A DNA stretch of 64,000 bases, taken from NCBI GenBank assembly GCA_004154925.1, contig QJNS01000744.1, forward strand, positions 66,150 through 130,149. Direction: 5' to 3'. The stretch's first letter is position 1. Each line of letters begins with the position of its first letter. The position numbers and the translations under genes were made by a program. The notes under the pieces were generated by a model. The model searched no databases and was not told the DNA's origin. It worked only from the letters and a program-made list of their open reading frames with translations. Below are positions 45,807 through 56,928 of the stretch, one piece after another. Origin of the DNA: Monosporascus cannonballus. Lineage: Eukaryota > Ascomycota > Sordariomycetes > Xylariales.

Positions 45807-47151
45807 TATGAATGGCGGTGTTAGTTTCCTCGCAATCCTGGTAAGCGACTAATTCTGCGGAGCATAACGCGCTCTGCCGCTTCGTGAGGTGGGCATATGG
45901 CGGCGCATTAGCACCGCCCCTGTATCTCCCTTTTCTGGTTCGGTGTTCGTCAAGTGGGTGGATTTGGATGGGTGGCCAGAGTGGTTACTGGTCACACAGC
46001 TGCAGCCACGGTGGTTGAAGTTATATTGAGTTTTACTGTCGTGTGTAAATCGTATGCCAGTGTCACAGATCAGTTGATCAGAAATAAAAGCGTATATAGC
46101 GTATGGAAAGTGATAATTGTCTGGCTAGATTCGGTCTCTAGGAAGCAGTGGCTAGAAAGCTCTGTATATAATATGGGATCCCCGGAACAAGGGTCTTCCT
46201 GAGTGTTACATGGCTCCATACCTTAATGACTAACAAGGCTACCCCTTATCTGCAACAGAGCGTATCTTACATTTCATTTATGGACATGATCGGCTGCACA
46301 CTACTAGGTTCTCCCCGCCCCGATCTAACGAGTGCGTGCCGATGATTTATTATTATTGACCCTTAGCTCGAAGTTCCCGAAAGCTAGATCCTTGCGGATC
46401 TGGGGGAGGCTGAACAGGCACGACAAACTAAGACATGCATGACGTGGGCGCTAGCCACAGGAACGGTAGCAGAGAGAGGTCCTAGTCACATGCCGTCTCC
46501 CAATCTCGGAATACCTGGCTATGTAAAATACAGTTCAAAACGTTTCATATCTGTGTTCAAGAAAGGGGTATTATCAGGCCATACAGGTTGAGATGTCGGT
46601 TGCTAGTTATAGTATCTGCGCTGGGGATCCTGGGATTATCATATAACTCAAACGTCGGTTTTGTAGCGTGTGATAGTTAGGCGCTTCACGCCGATGAAGA
46701 TAAACCCCCTATCGCTGACCATAGAGCAACGACATGCCGGATAAATCGGTCGGAAGTATAATTTGTTCAAAAGTTCTAATCTCCTGAGTAAATCATAGCA
46801 AATGGAGATCGGGGAATAGGTTGAGTATTTTACGTGGCATTGGAATATGTGGTGGCTTTCGGTTATTCATTGATAGGGGGTGCCTGGGCAATGGTCTCAT
46901 GGATGACAGACAACGAATGACAGCCAGGACTTCGATACATACAAGATGGTCAGGCAGCCTTAGACAGGTAACAACAGCAATCTGTTTGCGCGACCAACAT
47001 ATGATTTCATTTGAGCCGAGATACGTAAAAAACTATTTCTTTTCCACCGCACACTCCCTACGACGTAACTGCCACCTGATATCACTGCTATAACGTAATT
47101 TCAACGTGAATCCTGATCAATCTTTGCAGAGCTAAATACAATAGCGTCACT
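45807..47151. other. Gene-free stretch
   Basis: No coding region, RNA or repeat supported over 1.3 kb. Confidence 0.4.
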
Positions 47152-49129
47152 ATGGACGCTCCCAGAACACCTATCATCCAGTATGGCGTCGAGAACAAGA
47201 CTATCCCCGGCGACCCGAAAGGGTGGAAACTGAAAGAGTGCGGTAACATCGCGCACTGGAATGACTCCGAGCGGTATGAGGTGGGACTCAACCCCCTAGT
47301 GTGTCACCAGCATAGCAAAGCTAACTGACATTCTAAGACTTTCCTAAATTCGAGGAAACTGACTTTGAGATGAGGGAAGATCCTCGAATCGCCGCTATCC
47401 GGCGTTTTCTTTCCCTTGTTGCTAGCCGTGACAGCACTGTGTGTAAGGACGGAGACACTGTTCGAGATACAGCTGAGGAACTCGTCGTGGACATTGTGGT
47501 CGAAGGCTTCTCCGTGCGGTATATCAAGTTACACGACGTTTGCTACAAGGATAAGGACTCGTACCGAAAAGCTAAGAGAGCTAAGAAAGTCGCCGAGTTA
47601 TCGGACGCAAAGATGCATGCACTTGAATCTCCCATGAGCCGCGATATGGAGAATTTCCTTATGGCACAGCGAATTCATTGTGGCAAGGCACCAGAGGCTC
47701 CCACGCACCGCCCGACTCCTACAAACCCTCAAGGTTCCGAGAATCGTAAAAGCTGGTACAAAACGATGAGAGGCGACGCCTGCTGTGCCTTCTGGGTCAA
47801 GACGACCCGATGCCAACGCGACGCTATGCGAACTGAGGCCCTAAATCCTCCCCAAGAGATACTCTCCTTGATCAAGCAGATTCGGGACGAGGACAACAGC
47901 CACACGAAAGACCACTTCTGGAGCTACCGACGAGACGAAGCGGCAGCGGCGGACGCCGAGATCTACCAGGTAGTCGACAAGGATGTTCTTCTTATAGTGA
48001 ACAAGAATTCGGAGTTGCTTCTCTGCAAGTTTACGGATTTGTTTCACTTCCTGTACAATGAATACGAGGTGGATAAGGTTGAAGAAGCCGTGCGCAAATG
48101 GGCATCGCTCCCGCCTCTACCCCTTCCGGAGACTAGTCGTCACATGGTTGACGACTTCATCCGCGACACAAAACATCCGGAAATGGACCTAGAAAAGGCA
48201 ACAACTCTCGAGGAGATCGAACGGCGGCAGCAGTGTGTTGTGCATTACGGTACCTGGGCGATGAAAGGCAGGCGCAATCCCGATAGGGTTTGGAGTACGG
48301 TAGATACGCTCTTTGAACGGGGCGCTTCCAGAAAGGTCTTGGAAAATTACCCCCGTGTACTCATGCCAATCTTTACGCAGTACGTACTCGGACTCGGTTC
48401 GGAAGTTGTCAGGTTCTTTTTTAATACCTTGGCCCTCGATGAATACTAGACGTGCTGCGATGTATTCAACGCCCTACCAGACCTGCAGAAAATGAACATG
48501 TCGGAGCCTACCTTCGCGACTCTAGTCGCTCTGGGTATCAACTCATATACGCAAAGGCATACAGATCGGACGGATGTTGATTTTGGTTTCGCGGGCTTGG
48601 TGCCCCTGGGCAATTACAAAGGTGCGTTCGAAAGAGCTCTGTTCTACTCTTGCGCTCTCCGCTGGCCTTTGCGGGGGGAAACTTATGCTTTCCGCAGCTA
48701 GGCATACAGGTGCCCTACCAGCGCGGAGACCCGGTGATCTTCCGGGGATCCGAGATGGAACACTTCGTGGCCGACTGGACGGGCTACCGCGTGTTCCTGC
48801 TCTACACGAACTACCAGCCCGTCCGCAACTATGCATACCGTGCCATGGGCAGGCTGCCACCGAAGCCGAACGACCCGTGGAACCCCCAGCGGAGACGGGG
48901 GAGCGTGCAGTCGTCCGAGCCGAACTCGGCGCTGTACAGCCCTTGCTGGATGGAGCCGGCCAAGCAGGTCCCCGAGAAGCTCTACGAGGCGGACATACAC
49001 GGAGCCGCGTATATGGGGAGATGGGGTTCTTCGGAGGATTCCAAGTCGAGCTCTGGAACCGATTTCGATCGAGGGCGGTTGGTTGTGGCGCTACCGCCCG
49101 CAGAGAATCGCCACAAGCTTGATGGTTAG
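47152..49129 (+). pseudogene. TET/JBP-like 2OG-Fe(II) dioxygenase-family gene, copy A, broken
   Basis: Model: exon 47152-47242, intron to 47337, then one frame to about 48615 and a last exon from about 48675 to 49129. The frame is interrupted by a single TAG (48447-48449) inside a segment that copy B keeps open. The next exon junction has no AG before the homologous GGNLCFPQ codons (CCTTTGCG stands there). The core reads ALGINSYTQRHTDRTDV (HxD), GFAGLVPLGNYKG, GGNLCFPQLGIQVPYQRG, GSEMEHFVADWTGYRVFLLYTN (second His, then Arg). That HxD...H...R layout with GG(N/D)LCxPxLG is how I recall fungal TET/JBP-type dioxygenases, which oxidise methylcytosine or thymine. The upstream 350 residues match copy B. 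Family call is from motifs only. Confidence 0.6.
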
Positions 49130-49963
49130 GGCTCATTGCCTGGGCCCCAGGTCGTCTGAGGCAAATTTCGGCATGTAGCATTGTTGCCTTCCAAAGGGCA
49201 TTGAAGGGGGACAGATGTAGGCGACGACCAGCCTGATGGTCCGGAATGCGGGCCTCCGAACAAAGTCCGGAATGTTAGCGAGTTCCCTGGACGCCGGTGT
49301 CAATGTGGAGCCTTAAATTTGCCCAGTCCAGCAACCTCCGCTGGGGCGTCTTGTGATGCGTAAGAAAACGAGCAACTGCTTCTCCAAGACGAACATGTAA
49401 ATAATGCTATACGCACCTCCTAGGTGTCTCACAATGTACCTACCTAGGTATGTTAATTGCCTCGGAGTTTCGACTGTACCTACAGAGAGAGTTCACGTCG
49501 TAATAGCGGACATGTATACACACACTAAGTGTCTTAGCTAGCCTATGACGTATTATAGACCTCACTCTTACATTACAAACACGCACCTGTTTTTTACGAG
49601 ATCACATTCGACTCGACTTATAGATACTGTAGATAGGTACCTCAAACAGCCTGCTTCAAGTTATATACGTAGACGTAATGTCATTGAACGTTACGTCGAT
49701 TGATTTTAACAGAGATCCACCGTGGGCCAAGTTATTCAGGTAGCTATCCCTCTATGGCCCTTCTATGACCACTACTTCAGGTCATTCGCTTGCTACACAA
49801 CCCATGATAATCAATTCAGCTTTTGTGAGATCTCAAGCAGTCTGGTTGATAGCCAGACCGAAACTGCCGTTTCAATACTGAGCAGAGTCTCGTGATCTAG
49901 CGACCGAACTGAGTGGTGTCATTCAGTGCAGAAGACTGCGAGTTCTGATACGGCATAATTGAC
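49130..49963. other. Intergenic upstream of phosphoketolase
   Basis: Presumed promoter region of the phosphoketolase gene. Short ACCTACCTAGGTA-type palindromes occur near 49410-49450. No gene seen. Confidence 0.4.
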
Positions 49964-52581
49964 ATGAACAGTACCGAAGTCCAGCAGATAAGGCCTTTCG
50001 GGCCCGCCAGATCTACCATTCAAGGGAAGCCGCTGTCGAAGGATGAGATCAAGCAGTACGACGACTTCTTCAGTGCCAGCCTGTACCTATGTCTTGGCAT
50101 GATCTACCTGAAGGAGAACCCCCTCCTCCGGGAGCCCCTGAAGGTCGAGCATATAAAAGCGCGACAGCTGGGCCACTTCGGGTCCACGCCGGGCCAGATC
50201 TTCACTTACATGCATTTCAATCGACTGATCAAGAAGTATGACCTAGATGCGATATTCATCTCTGGGCCCGGACATGGCGCTCCTGCAGTGCTCTCCCAAG
50301 CTTACCTGGAGGGGACTTATTCTGCAGTATATCCCGAGAAGTCTGAGAACCCCGACGGTATGCAGAAATTCTTCAAGTACTTCAGTTTCCCCGGCGGTAC
50401 CGGTTCTCACGCTACGCCCGAGGTGCCCGGTTCCATCCACGAGGGCGGGGAATTAGGATATTCTATTTCCCACGCCTTCGGCACCGTGTTCGACAACCCA
50501 AATCTGATTTCTCTGCCTATGGTTGGAGATGGCGAAGCGGAGACCGGTCCCTTGGCGACTGCGTGGCACAGTAACAAGTTCCTGAACCCCATCTGTGATG
50601 GCGCTGTTCTGCCAGTCTTGCACCTCAACGGGTACAAGATTAACAACCCTACCGTGCTCGCGCGTATCACACACAAGGAGCTCGAGCAACTCATGCTCGG
50701 ATATGGCTGGGAGCCTTATTTTGTGGAAGGTGACGAGGTTGAGAGTATGCATCAGGCTATGGCTGCGACTCTCGAACATTGCGTGCAAGAGATCCGCAAA
50801 TTCCAGAAGCAGGCTCGCGATTCCGGAAAACCCTTCCGACCAAGATGGCCCATGATAGTTCTCCGTACGCCGAAGGGCTGGACTGGACCCCGGCAGCTGA
50901 ACGGCCACTATCTTAGCGGTTTCTGGCGTGCCCACCAGGTCCCGATTACAGACGTTCGCACCAACCCAGATGATCTGAAGAAGCTCGAGGACTGGATGCG
51001 TAGCTACGAACCTGATCGTATCTTCGGGGAGGAAGGTAGACTCAACCCTGAGTTGCGGGATGCATTGTGCCCCAAGGGCAATCGTCGTATGAGCGCAAAC
51101 CCCGTGGCGAACGGCGGTGTTCTTGTGGAACCACTCAAGCTACCCGACTTCAAGGATTATGGCATCAAGGTCGATCGGGGTGGTGCGGTCTCAGCCGGCA
51201 GTATGAAGAACTTCGCTGCGTTCCTTCGGGACATCATCAAGCTCAATCCCAACAACTTCCGGCTGTGGGGTCCCGATGAAACAGAGTCGAATAAGCTGTC
51301 GCTAGTGTACGAAGCAGGCAAGAAGGTGTGGATGGGCGAGTATTTCGAGGAAGACTCCGACGGCGGTAACCTATCTCCTTTCGGCCGCGTCATGGAGATC
51401 CTATCGGAGCACACCTGTGAGGGTTGGCTTGAGGGTTACATCCTCAGTGGTCGACATGGGCTATTCAATAGCTATGAGCCTTTTATTCATATTGTTGACT
51501 CCATGGTCAATCAGGTGGGTGTCACCATTCGACTGGTCTGGATCCGGAGACTGACAAGGGATGTAGCATTGCAAGTGGATTGAAAAGTGTCTTGAAGTCG
51601 AATGGCGAGTCAAAGTGGCATCGCTGAATATCCTCTTGACATCAGTCGTATGGAGGCAAGATCATAATGGTTTCACCCACCAAGATCCTGGTTTCCTGAG
51701 CGTCGTTGCCAACAAGAGCCCTGCTGTTGTCCGCATTTACCTCCCTCCCGACGGGAACTGTCTCCTGTCAAGTGAGTGTACCTAACCTTTCCCCGGTTGG
51801 GACTTCTATTAACGGGCTGCCGCAGCTATGGATCACTGCCTTCGTTCATCCAACTATGTCAACGTTGTTGTTGCTGATAAGCAAAACCACCTCCAGTATT
51901 TGTCTGTGGAGGAAGCCATCGAGCACTGCTCGAAGGGCATCAGTATCTGGCAGCAGTTCAGCGCGGACGACGGCCAAGAACCGGACGTCGTCATGGCTTG
52001 CTGCGGCGACATCTCGACTCAGGAGACGTTGGCGGCCATCGACCTCCTCCTGCAGCACCTTCCCGATTTAAAGATCCGCTGCGTCAACGTCGTTGACTTG
52101 TTCAAGTTGATCCACCACACCGACCACCCCCACGGCTTGGAGGACGGCGAATGGACATCTATATTCACGGCCGACAAGCCCATCATATTCAACTTCCACT
52201 CGTACCCCTGGCTCGTCCATCGACTGACGTACAAGCGGCCCGGCAGCCACAACATCCACGTTAGAGGTACGTTTCTGGCTGTTCCCTGAAGCTTTTGCCT
52301 CTCCCTCACCCGCGAGGTCCTTGCTGACAGATAGTACAGGGTACAGGGAGAAGGGCAACATTGACACGCCCCTGGAGCTCGCCATCCGCAACCAGACGGA
52401 CCGTTTCAGCCTCGCCATGGATGCCATCGACCGCATGCCGCATCTGCACAACAGGGGCGCCAGCACGCGGGAGAAGTTTAGAAGCCAGCAGCAGGCAGCG
52501 TCGAACGAGGCCTACGAGAATGGGAGTGATCCTGAGTATTTGACTAACTGGAAGTGGCCTGAGAGGAAAAAGGCGCCCTAA
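49964..52581 (+). CDS. Phosphoketolase (xylulose-5-phosphate/fructose-6-phosphate type)
   Basis: Exons 49964-51514, 51567-51771, 51826-52266 and 52340-52581 give 812 aa, the usual length. The thiamine-diphosphate N-terminal domain shows [65 protein letters not shown] and the cofactor motif [19 protein letters not shown]. The middle has [17 protein letters not shown], joined after a 52-bp intron to [14 protein letters not shown], and the C-terminal domain contains [30 protein letters not shown] and [14 protein letters not shown]. It splits xylulose 5-phosphate (or fructose 6-phosphate) with phosphate into acetyl phosphate and a sugar phosphate in the cytosol. All introns have GT-AG ends. Intact, between two broken paralogs of an unrelated family. 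Confidence 0.93.
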
Positions 52582-53560
52582 AAGGCAATAGGGGAGGGGC
52601 CGCTGGGAAAGCCAGCGATCAAGCGCAGTAAAAGTCTTGTTCAAGGCAGTATTGCTATTCGGTTGTTAACGTTCGGTTATGGTGCAACCAACATATCATG
52701 TTATACGGCTACATGATTGGAACTGAACTCCCGCGTTATACTCGACTAAGATGATGCTGTTATGGGAAGGTCAAGTGAAATCGAGGTATGCACTGTACCG
52801 TTCTTTAAGGTGACTATCCGATTGAACAGGTAATCAGTAAACGGAAGCCACGAGCACCTACAAACGATATTCATTCATTCCATGATTTGCCACGGCCCTC
52901 TACATATGGGAAGCCATCCACCCGACAAATTCTCCCAATCAAATAGATACCCTGGATAGAACTATTGCTGTGAAAGCAGGTCCATCTCTGCCTATTCGAT
53001 GGAAGCCATCAGCAACATCTCTTGCATTGACTTCACATGATCCGAACCCTGTTACATGATTCCGCTACCAAGTGAAAGAACCTCCCATTCTTCCGCCAGA
53101 ATCTTTCGGTCGTATCAAATTCGCCTACCAATCACAAATCTATTCTCTACGTAATTGACTCTCTTGCTCTGTATTCACCCTGTGTACCTACCTTTATCCT
53201 ACGCATTCTCACATCAATCATTTGCCAGCCGAGAATTCCTTACCTCAGCCGGGCAGACGCCCCGGACTTGATTCCCGATGCGGAGCTGATCGAGACCTTA
53301 CTCAACCAGCGAATACCTTCAACCACCGCACCAAGCGCATCCGAAAACTCAACGAGCTCACTCAAGAGCAGCGGAGCAGGACGGGGTTGCTCAAGTTGGG
53401 CAAGCGTGAGGAAGTCATCCAGGGAGATCCCTACGCCCTGTATCCCTATTGGGCCGGCAATGTCGGCCACCCTCGAGATCCACGGATGGTACCTAGCAGC
53501 TGTAGCCTTTACTACCCCGGGGATTGGGGCTATTACTGACACACACTATAGTTTGATATC
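52582..53560. other. Intergenic; possible decayed short coding piece
   Basis: At 53222-53345 (plus) the frame RIPYLSRADAPDLIPDAELIE resembles the N-terminus of carboxymuconolactone-decarboxylase-like proteins (shown here only in part), but it breaks within 40 codons and no continuation was found; another open frame covers 53222-53539. Neither is called as a gene. Confidence 0.3.
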
Positions 53561-55474
53561 ATGGAACCGATCATGGGGCAGCTGAAGTCCAAAATCACGA
53601 AAAAGACGAAGGAGATAGAGCGTATCGCAGAGATGTTCAGAGATACCTCGACAACAGACATCAAGACTTTGGCGGCAACCTTTTCGGAGGATCCCGGGGA
53701 TTGGACAGTCGTCCGCGATGATGCCAAGGAAATTGTCGTCTCTTTCTACATTGGTACCAAGGCTGTCCGGCTGATGCAGGCGCTAGATCTCGACAAAGAG
53801 GACCCCGCCACGATTGACAACTCACAGCGAGCAAAGACGTCCGAGATCGAGGCTAAGGAGCTCATCGGGAGGAGCCCATGCCGGTGCCGGTGCAGCAGTA
53901 CCTAGCAGCTACGATGTTGAGAACGAAGAATTCGACAATCCCGACCAAGAAAACGCCTCGCAAGCGATTCTTCAAGGAGTTGCGTGGCGTCGCTCAGGAA
54001 CGCTACTGGTTGCTGATGTCCAAGACTGAGCGAGCCGAGATCAGGAGACAGGCAGCGGTGGAGGACGACGAGATTGCAGCGTGGCTGGCCATTATGAAGG
54101 ACAACTAGCAAGCGAACTGGACCGGTGGTTCTCGGGACGAGGACCACTTCCACAACTACCTAGTAGACCAGACCGCGGGACAGTCACTGTGGGAGTTGAT
54201 CAAAGAGGACATCTTCGTCGCGACCGACGCCCACCGCCGTGTGCTGTTCGCCAAAGTCGAGCGGGCCGTCAAATTGCTGTACGATAGCGAGACCGCGGAC
54301 CTGCTCGAGCGGTGCATCGACCTCTGGTCCTTCTTCACCCCACTTCCCGCCCCTGAGACGAGCCGCCACGTCGTCGACAGCCACGTGCGGCGACTGCATC
54401 CGGAGCTCGATATGGAGAGAGCGACGGTCGAGACGCTTCCCAACGCCAAAATGGCGGTGGCTCGCGAGTGACACATTACCACTTATCGTTGACACCCCTC
54501 CTCAAAACCTCCTATTGGTAGATGACTCTTCATTTGGGCCCAAAGCCCGATTATCGCTGCCTTGGGCCTCGGTTATCATGAGTTTACATGTCTCATTAGA
54601 GAGGTGCACTACTAATCCAAAATGCGTTATTTAGATTATGGCTGTTAGGCGCAGCCAGGAGACCCGCACGGTGAGCATCCCTTCGCGAGCTGGTTCGCCT
54701 TGTTCAGCAAGAGCGTAGACCAGGATTACCCGCGCCGACTATTCCCGAGCTTTTACCAGGCGGTCTTCGGCATGGCCACAAATCTCCTCAGGTTCCTCGT
54801 CCAGCCGCTGACCCCGCGCTACTACGTCGAGAGCCGCGAGGTCCGGGAGAACCTGGACGACTGGTGCAAGTTCGCCACCGACGAGGAGGACTTCATCACC
54901 CTCTTCGTCCTCGGCATAAACGGGTACACGCAGCGGCACAAGGACATCAACGACGCCCAAGGAGGCATGGCGGGTCTGCTGACGCTGGGACGCTACCGAG
55001 GCGAGTATCTAACACCTTGGGAATTGCCCGCTCGGAGCAAGGAGACTAACTGGGCTGTTTAGGGGTAATCTGTGCGCACCACGATTGAAGGTCAAGGTCC
55101 GCTACCAGCCGGGAGCCGCGGCAATCATCGCGGGAGATGTGCTTGACCATCTCGCGCTCGACTACTCCGGCAAGCGATTCTTCGTAATCGCCACGAATCA
55201 CGACAGCGTAAAGCAGCGAGTGTACCGCAAGATGGGGAAGCTTCCCCCGATCCCACGGGCCGAGGAAGATGACGCCGCCGTCCCGGCCGCCCTGGACTCG
55301 GAGGGTGAGGACTGCGATGAATACGGACATTTGTATGAGAATGACCTAAAGGCTCCCCCTTGTTTGAACTGGGGAGATGACAACTACGACGACTCTATCA
55401 TCGTGACCAACACGTATCTACACGAGGGCTATGCCCTCCATTCTTCTCCGGATAGCGAACGGGCGAGCGAGTAA
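53561..55474 (+). pseudogene. TET/JBP-like 2OG-Fe(II) dioxygenase-family gene, copy B, broken
   Basis: Segments matching copy A in order: 53561 to about 53870 (FRDTSTTDIKTLAATF...ALDLDKED), a frameshift, then 53878-54470 (KRFFKELRGVAQERYWLLMS; TAG at 54106-54108; then ETSRHVVDSHVRRLHPELDM), a probable intron ending at 54648, 54649-55004 (FPSFYQAVFGMATNLLRFL; LFVLGINGYTQRHKDINDA; GLLTLGRYRGE), a 58-bp intron with GTATCT and ACTAAC, and 55063-55474 (GNLCAPRLKVKVRYQPG; VLDHLALDYSGKRFFVIATN). HxD, the later His and the Arg are all present. The frameshift and TAG disable it. An acidic tail follows the core. About 4 kb from copy A, same orientation, clearly diverged, so an old duplication. Confidence 0.6.
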
Positions 55475-56199
55475 TTGGCAGGTGAGCGAAGGTGGAGTGG
55501 GCTAAGATGAGCCTGGAGGACGATGTATGTTGTGTAAACTTTATGTCGGTTGCATCGCTGGTAGTGTTCCGAGACTTATATGAGTTTAATATTGTTTTGG
55601 TACTCATTTTCTGCCAACGTCTCAGTGAACCCTATATCGCCCTTAGAATAATACGAAGAGTATTAGCGAATGTAGTCATATAAGCATCGCGTAACGAAAC
55701 AGACTCTCCCTAAAAGCGGTGGCCCATGAGGATAGCGACTAGGCTCGGTATGGTATGTGCTTCAGGGCTGTTTAAGTCGTCGGCATTGGGGGATTTCACG
55801 ATGACCACTTGGACCAATGATAACAATTAACTGCTTTAATGGCTCCCTGCTCAACCCTATATTAGCCGCACACGGAGAGGCCTGAAGGAATGGCGTGTAA
55901 CTGGCGGCGGCCGCACGAGGCTTAAGTCGGTTCATTCACCCTCCCGTCCTGGCAAGTACCAGGGCTGGAGCTCTGGAGACCACTACATCCTGCCTCAGTT
56001 CTCAACTAAAATCCTGATGAATCGACCCAATTGATGTCTGCCAAGTCTCTCTAGTTGGGTATGTTATAGAAATCCATCAGTAAGGTTGGCGTGGCAGACC
56101 GCTGGCCTTGGAGCATATAAAGCTGCTTCTCCCCCAGCTTTCTGCTGGATATGGGGCCAGCTTGATGAGACCAGACAAGTAAAGCACCCAGAAGTCAGC
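55475..56199. other. Intergenic
   Basis: No gene seen; the right end holds the promoter of the small secreted protein. Confidence 0.4.
56115..56121 (+). promoter_or_regulatory. TATA box of the small secreted Cys protein
   Basis: ATATAAA lies about 80 bp before the ATG at 56200. Confidence 0.45.
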
Positions 56200-56593
56200 A
56201 TGCAGTTCCCGACTACCTTCGCCGCCATCCTCACCTTGGCCCTCGGTTCCAGCGCCGCCTCCATTGAAACTCGTCAATGGGCGGTAGCAAGGCTCGACGC
56301 CTACGGCACCCGGGAGTGCGTAGGTCTTCCGAATTTCCCCGTCGAAATCCCCAGGTCGGCGGCCGGCCAATGCGGCTCGTTCACCGACACGACCCAGAGC
56401 GTGAGGCTTCAGTCTCTCAGCGACCCGGTCTGCAAGGGTAAGCAGCCGTTCCCGCGGCCAAGGAGCGACGTGTTTAGTAATTAACCGTCTCGCAGTCACC
56501 GTCTACGCCGGCGCGCAATGCACGGGCAGGAGCACCGTTGTGGCGCTAAACTCTTGCGCCGCTAGCGGTCAGTCCTACAAGCTCACTTGCTAG
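56200..56593 (+). CDS. Small secreted cysteine-containing protein
   Basis: Exons 56200-56437 and 56496-56593 (58-bp intron, GTAAGC donor) give 111 aa. MQFPTTFAAILTLALGSSAA is a signal peptide; the mature protein starts near SIETRQWAVARL and has six Cys (ECVG, QCGS, VCKG, QCTG, SCAA, LTC at the end), enough for three disulfides. Segments GLPNFPVEIPR and SVRLQSLSDPVC are distinctive. Size, Cys content and the terminal Cys fit the small secreted proteins of plant-associated fungi, including effector candidates; no named family was recognised. Gene intact. Confidence 0.72.
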
Positions 56594-56928
56594 ACCAACT
56601 AGTTGAGCTCTTAGCTGGCAACGCACTAGGTTCGCTTGTTCGCAGACAGGGGGACTATGAAACGGGCTGCTAGCTACATCTTCTGCCAAGGTGATCAAGC
56701 CCCCCAGGCTTTGGGGAAAGTCGTATTTGTACAGTCGGTGTAGATACTCAGGGGAGGGTTCCGTGGGCGTACGAACGAGCTGGGGACATATGTAATATAC
56801 CTGCAACAAGGTCGTTGCATGAAAGTGGCGCGGCTCCGTACACGATAATTATTAAAGTATGCATTAGCGGACTTAAGGGGACCATTATAAGTCGTCCCCG
56901 CCCTCAATAGCAAATACAAAGATTCTGA
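56594..56928. other. Intergenic, ends at an in-frame stop of the S66 frame
   Basis: No gene seen. The in-frame TGA at 56926-56928 limits the next coding frame on the left. A missing first exon of the S66 gene would have to lie in or left of this region. Confidence 0.4.

Noticed and set aside
53222..53539. Open frame upstream of copy B, considered as its first exon
   Set aside because: Its translation shows no similarity to the N-terminal part of copy A and no consistent splice link was found.
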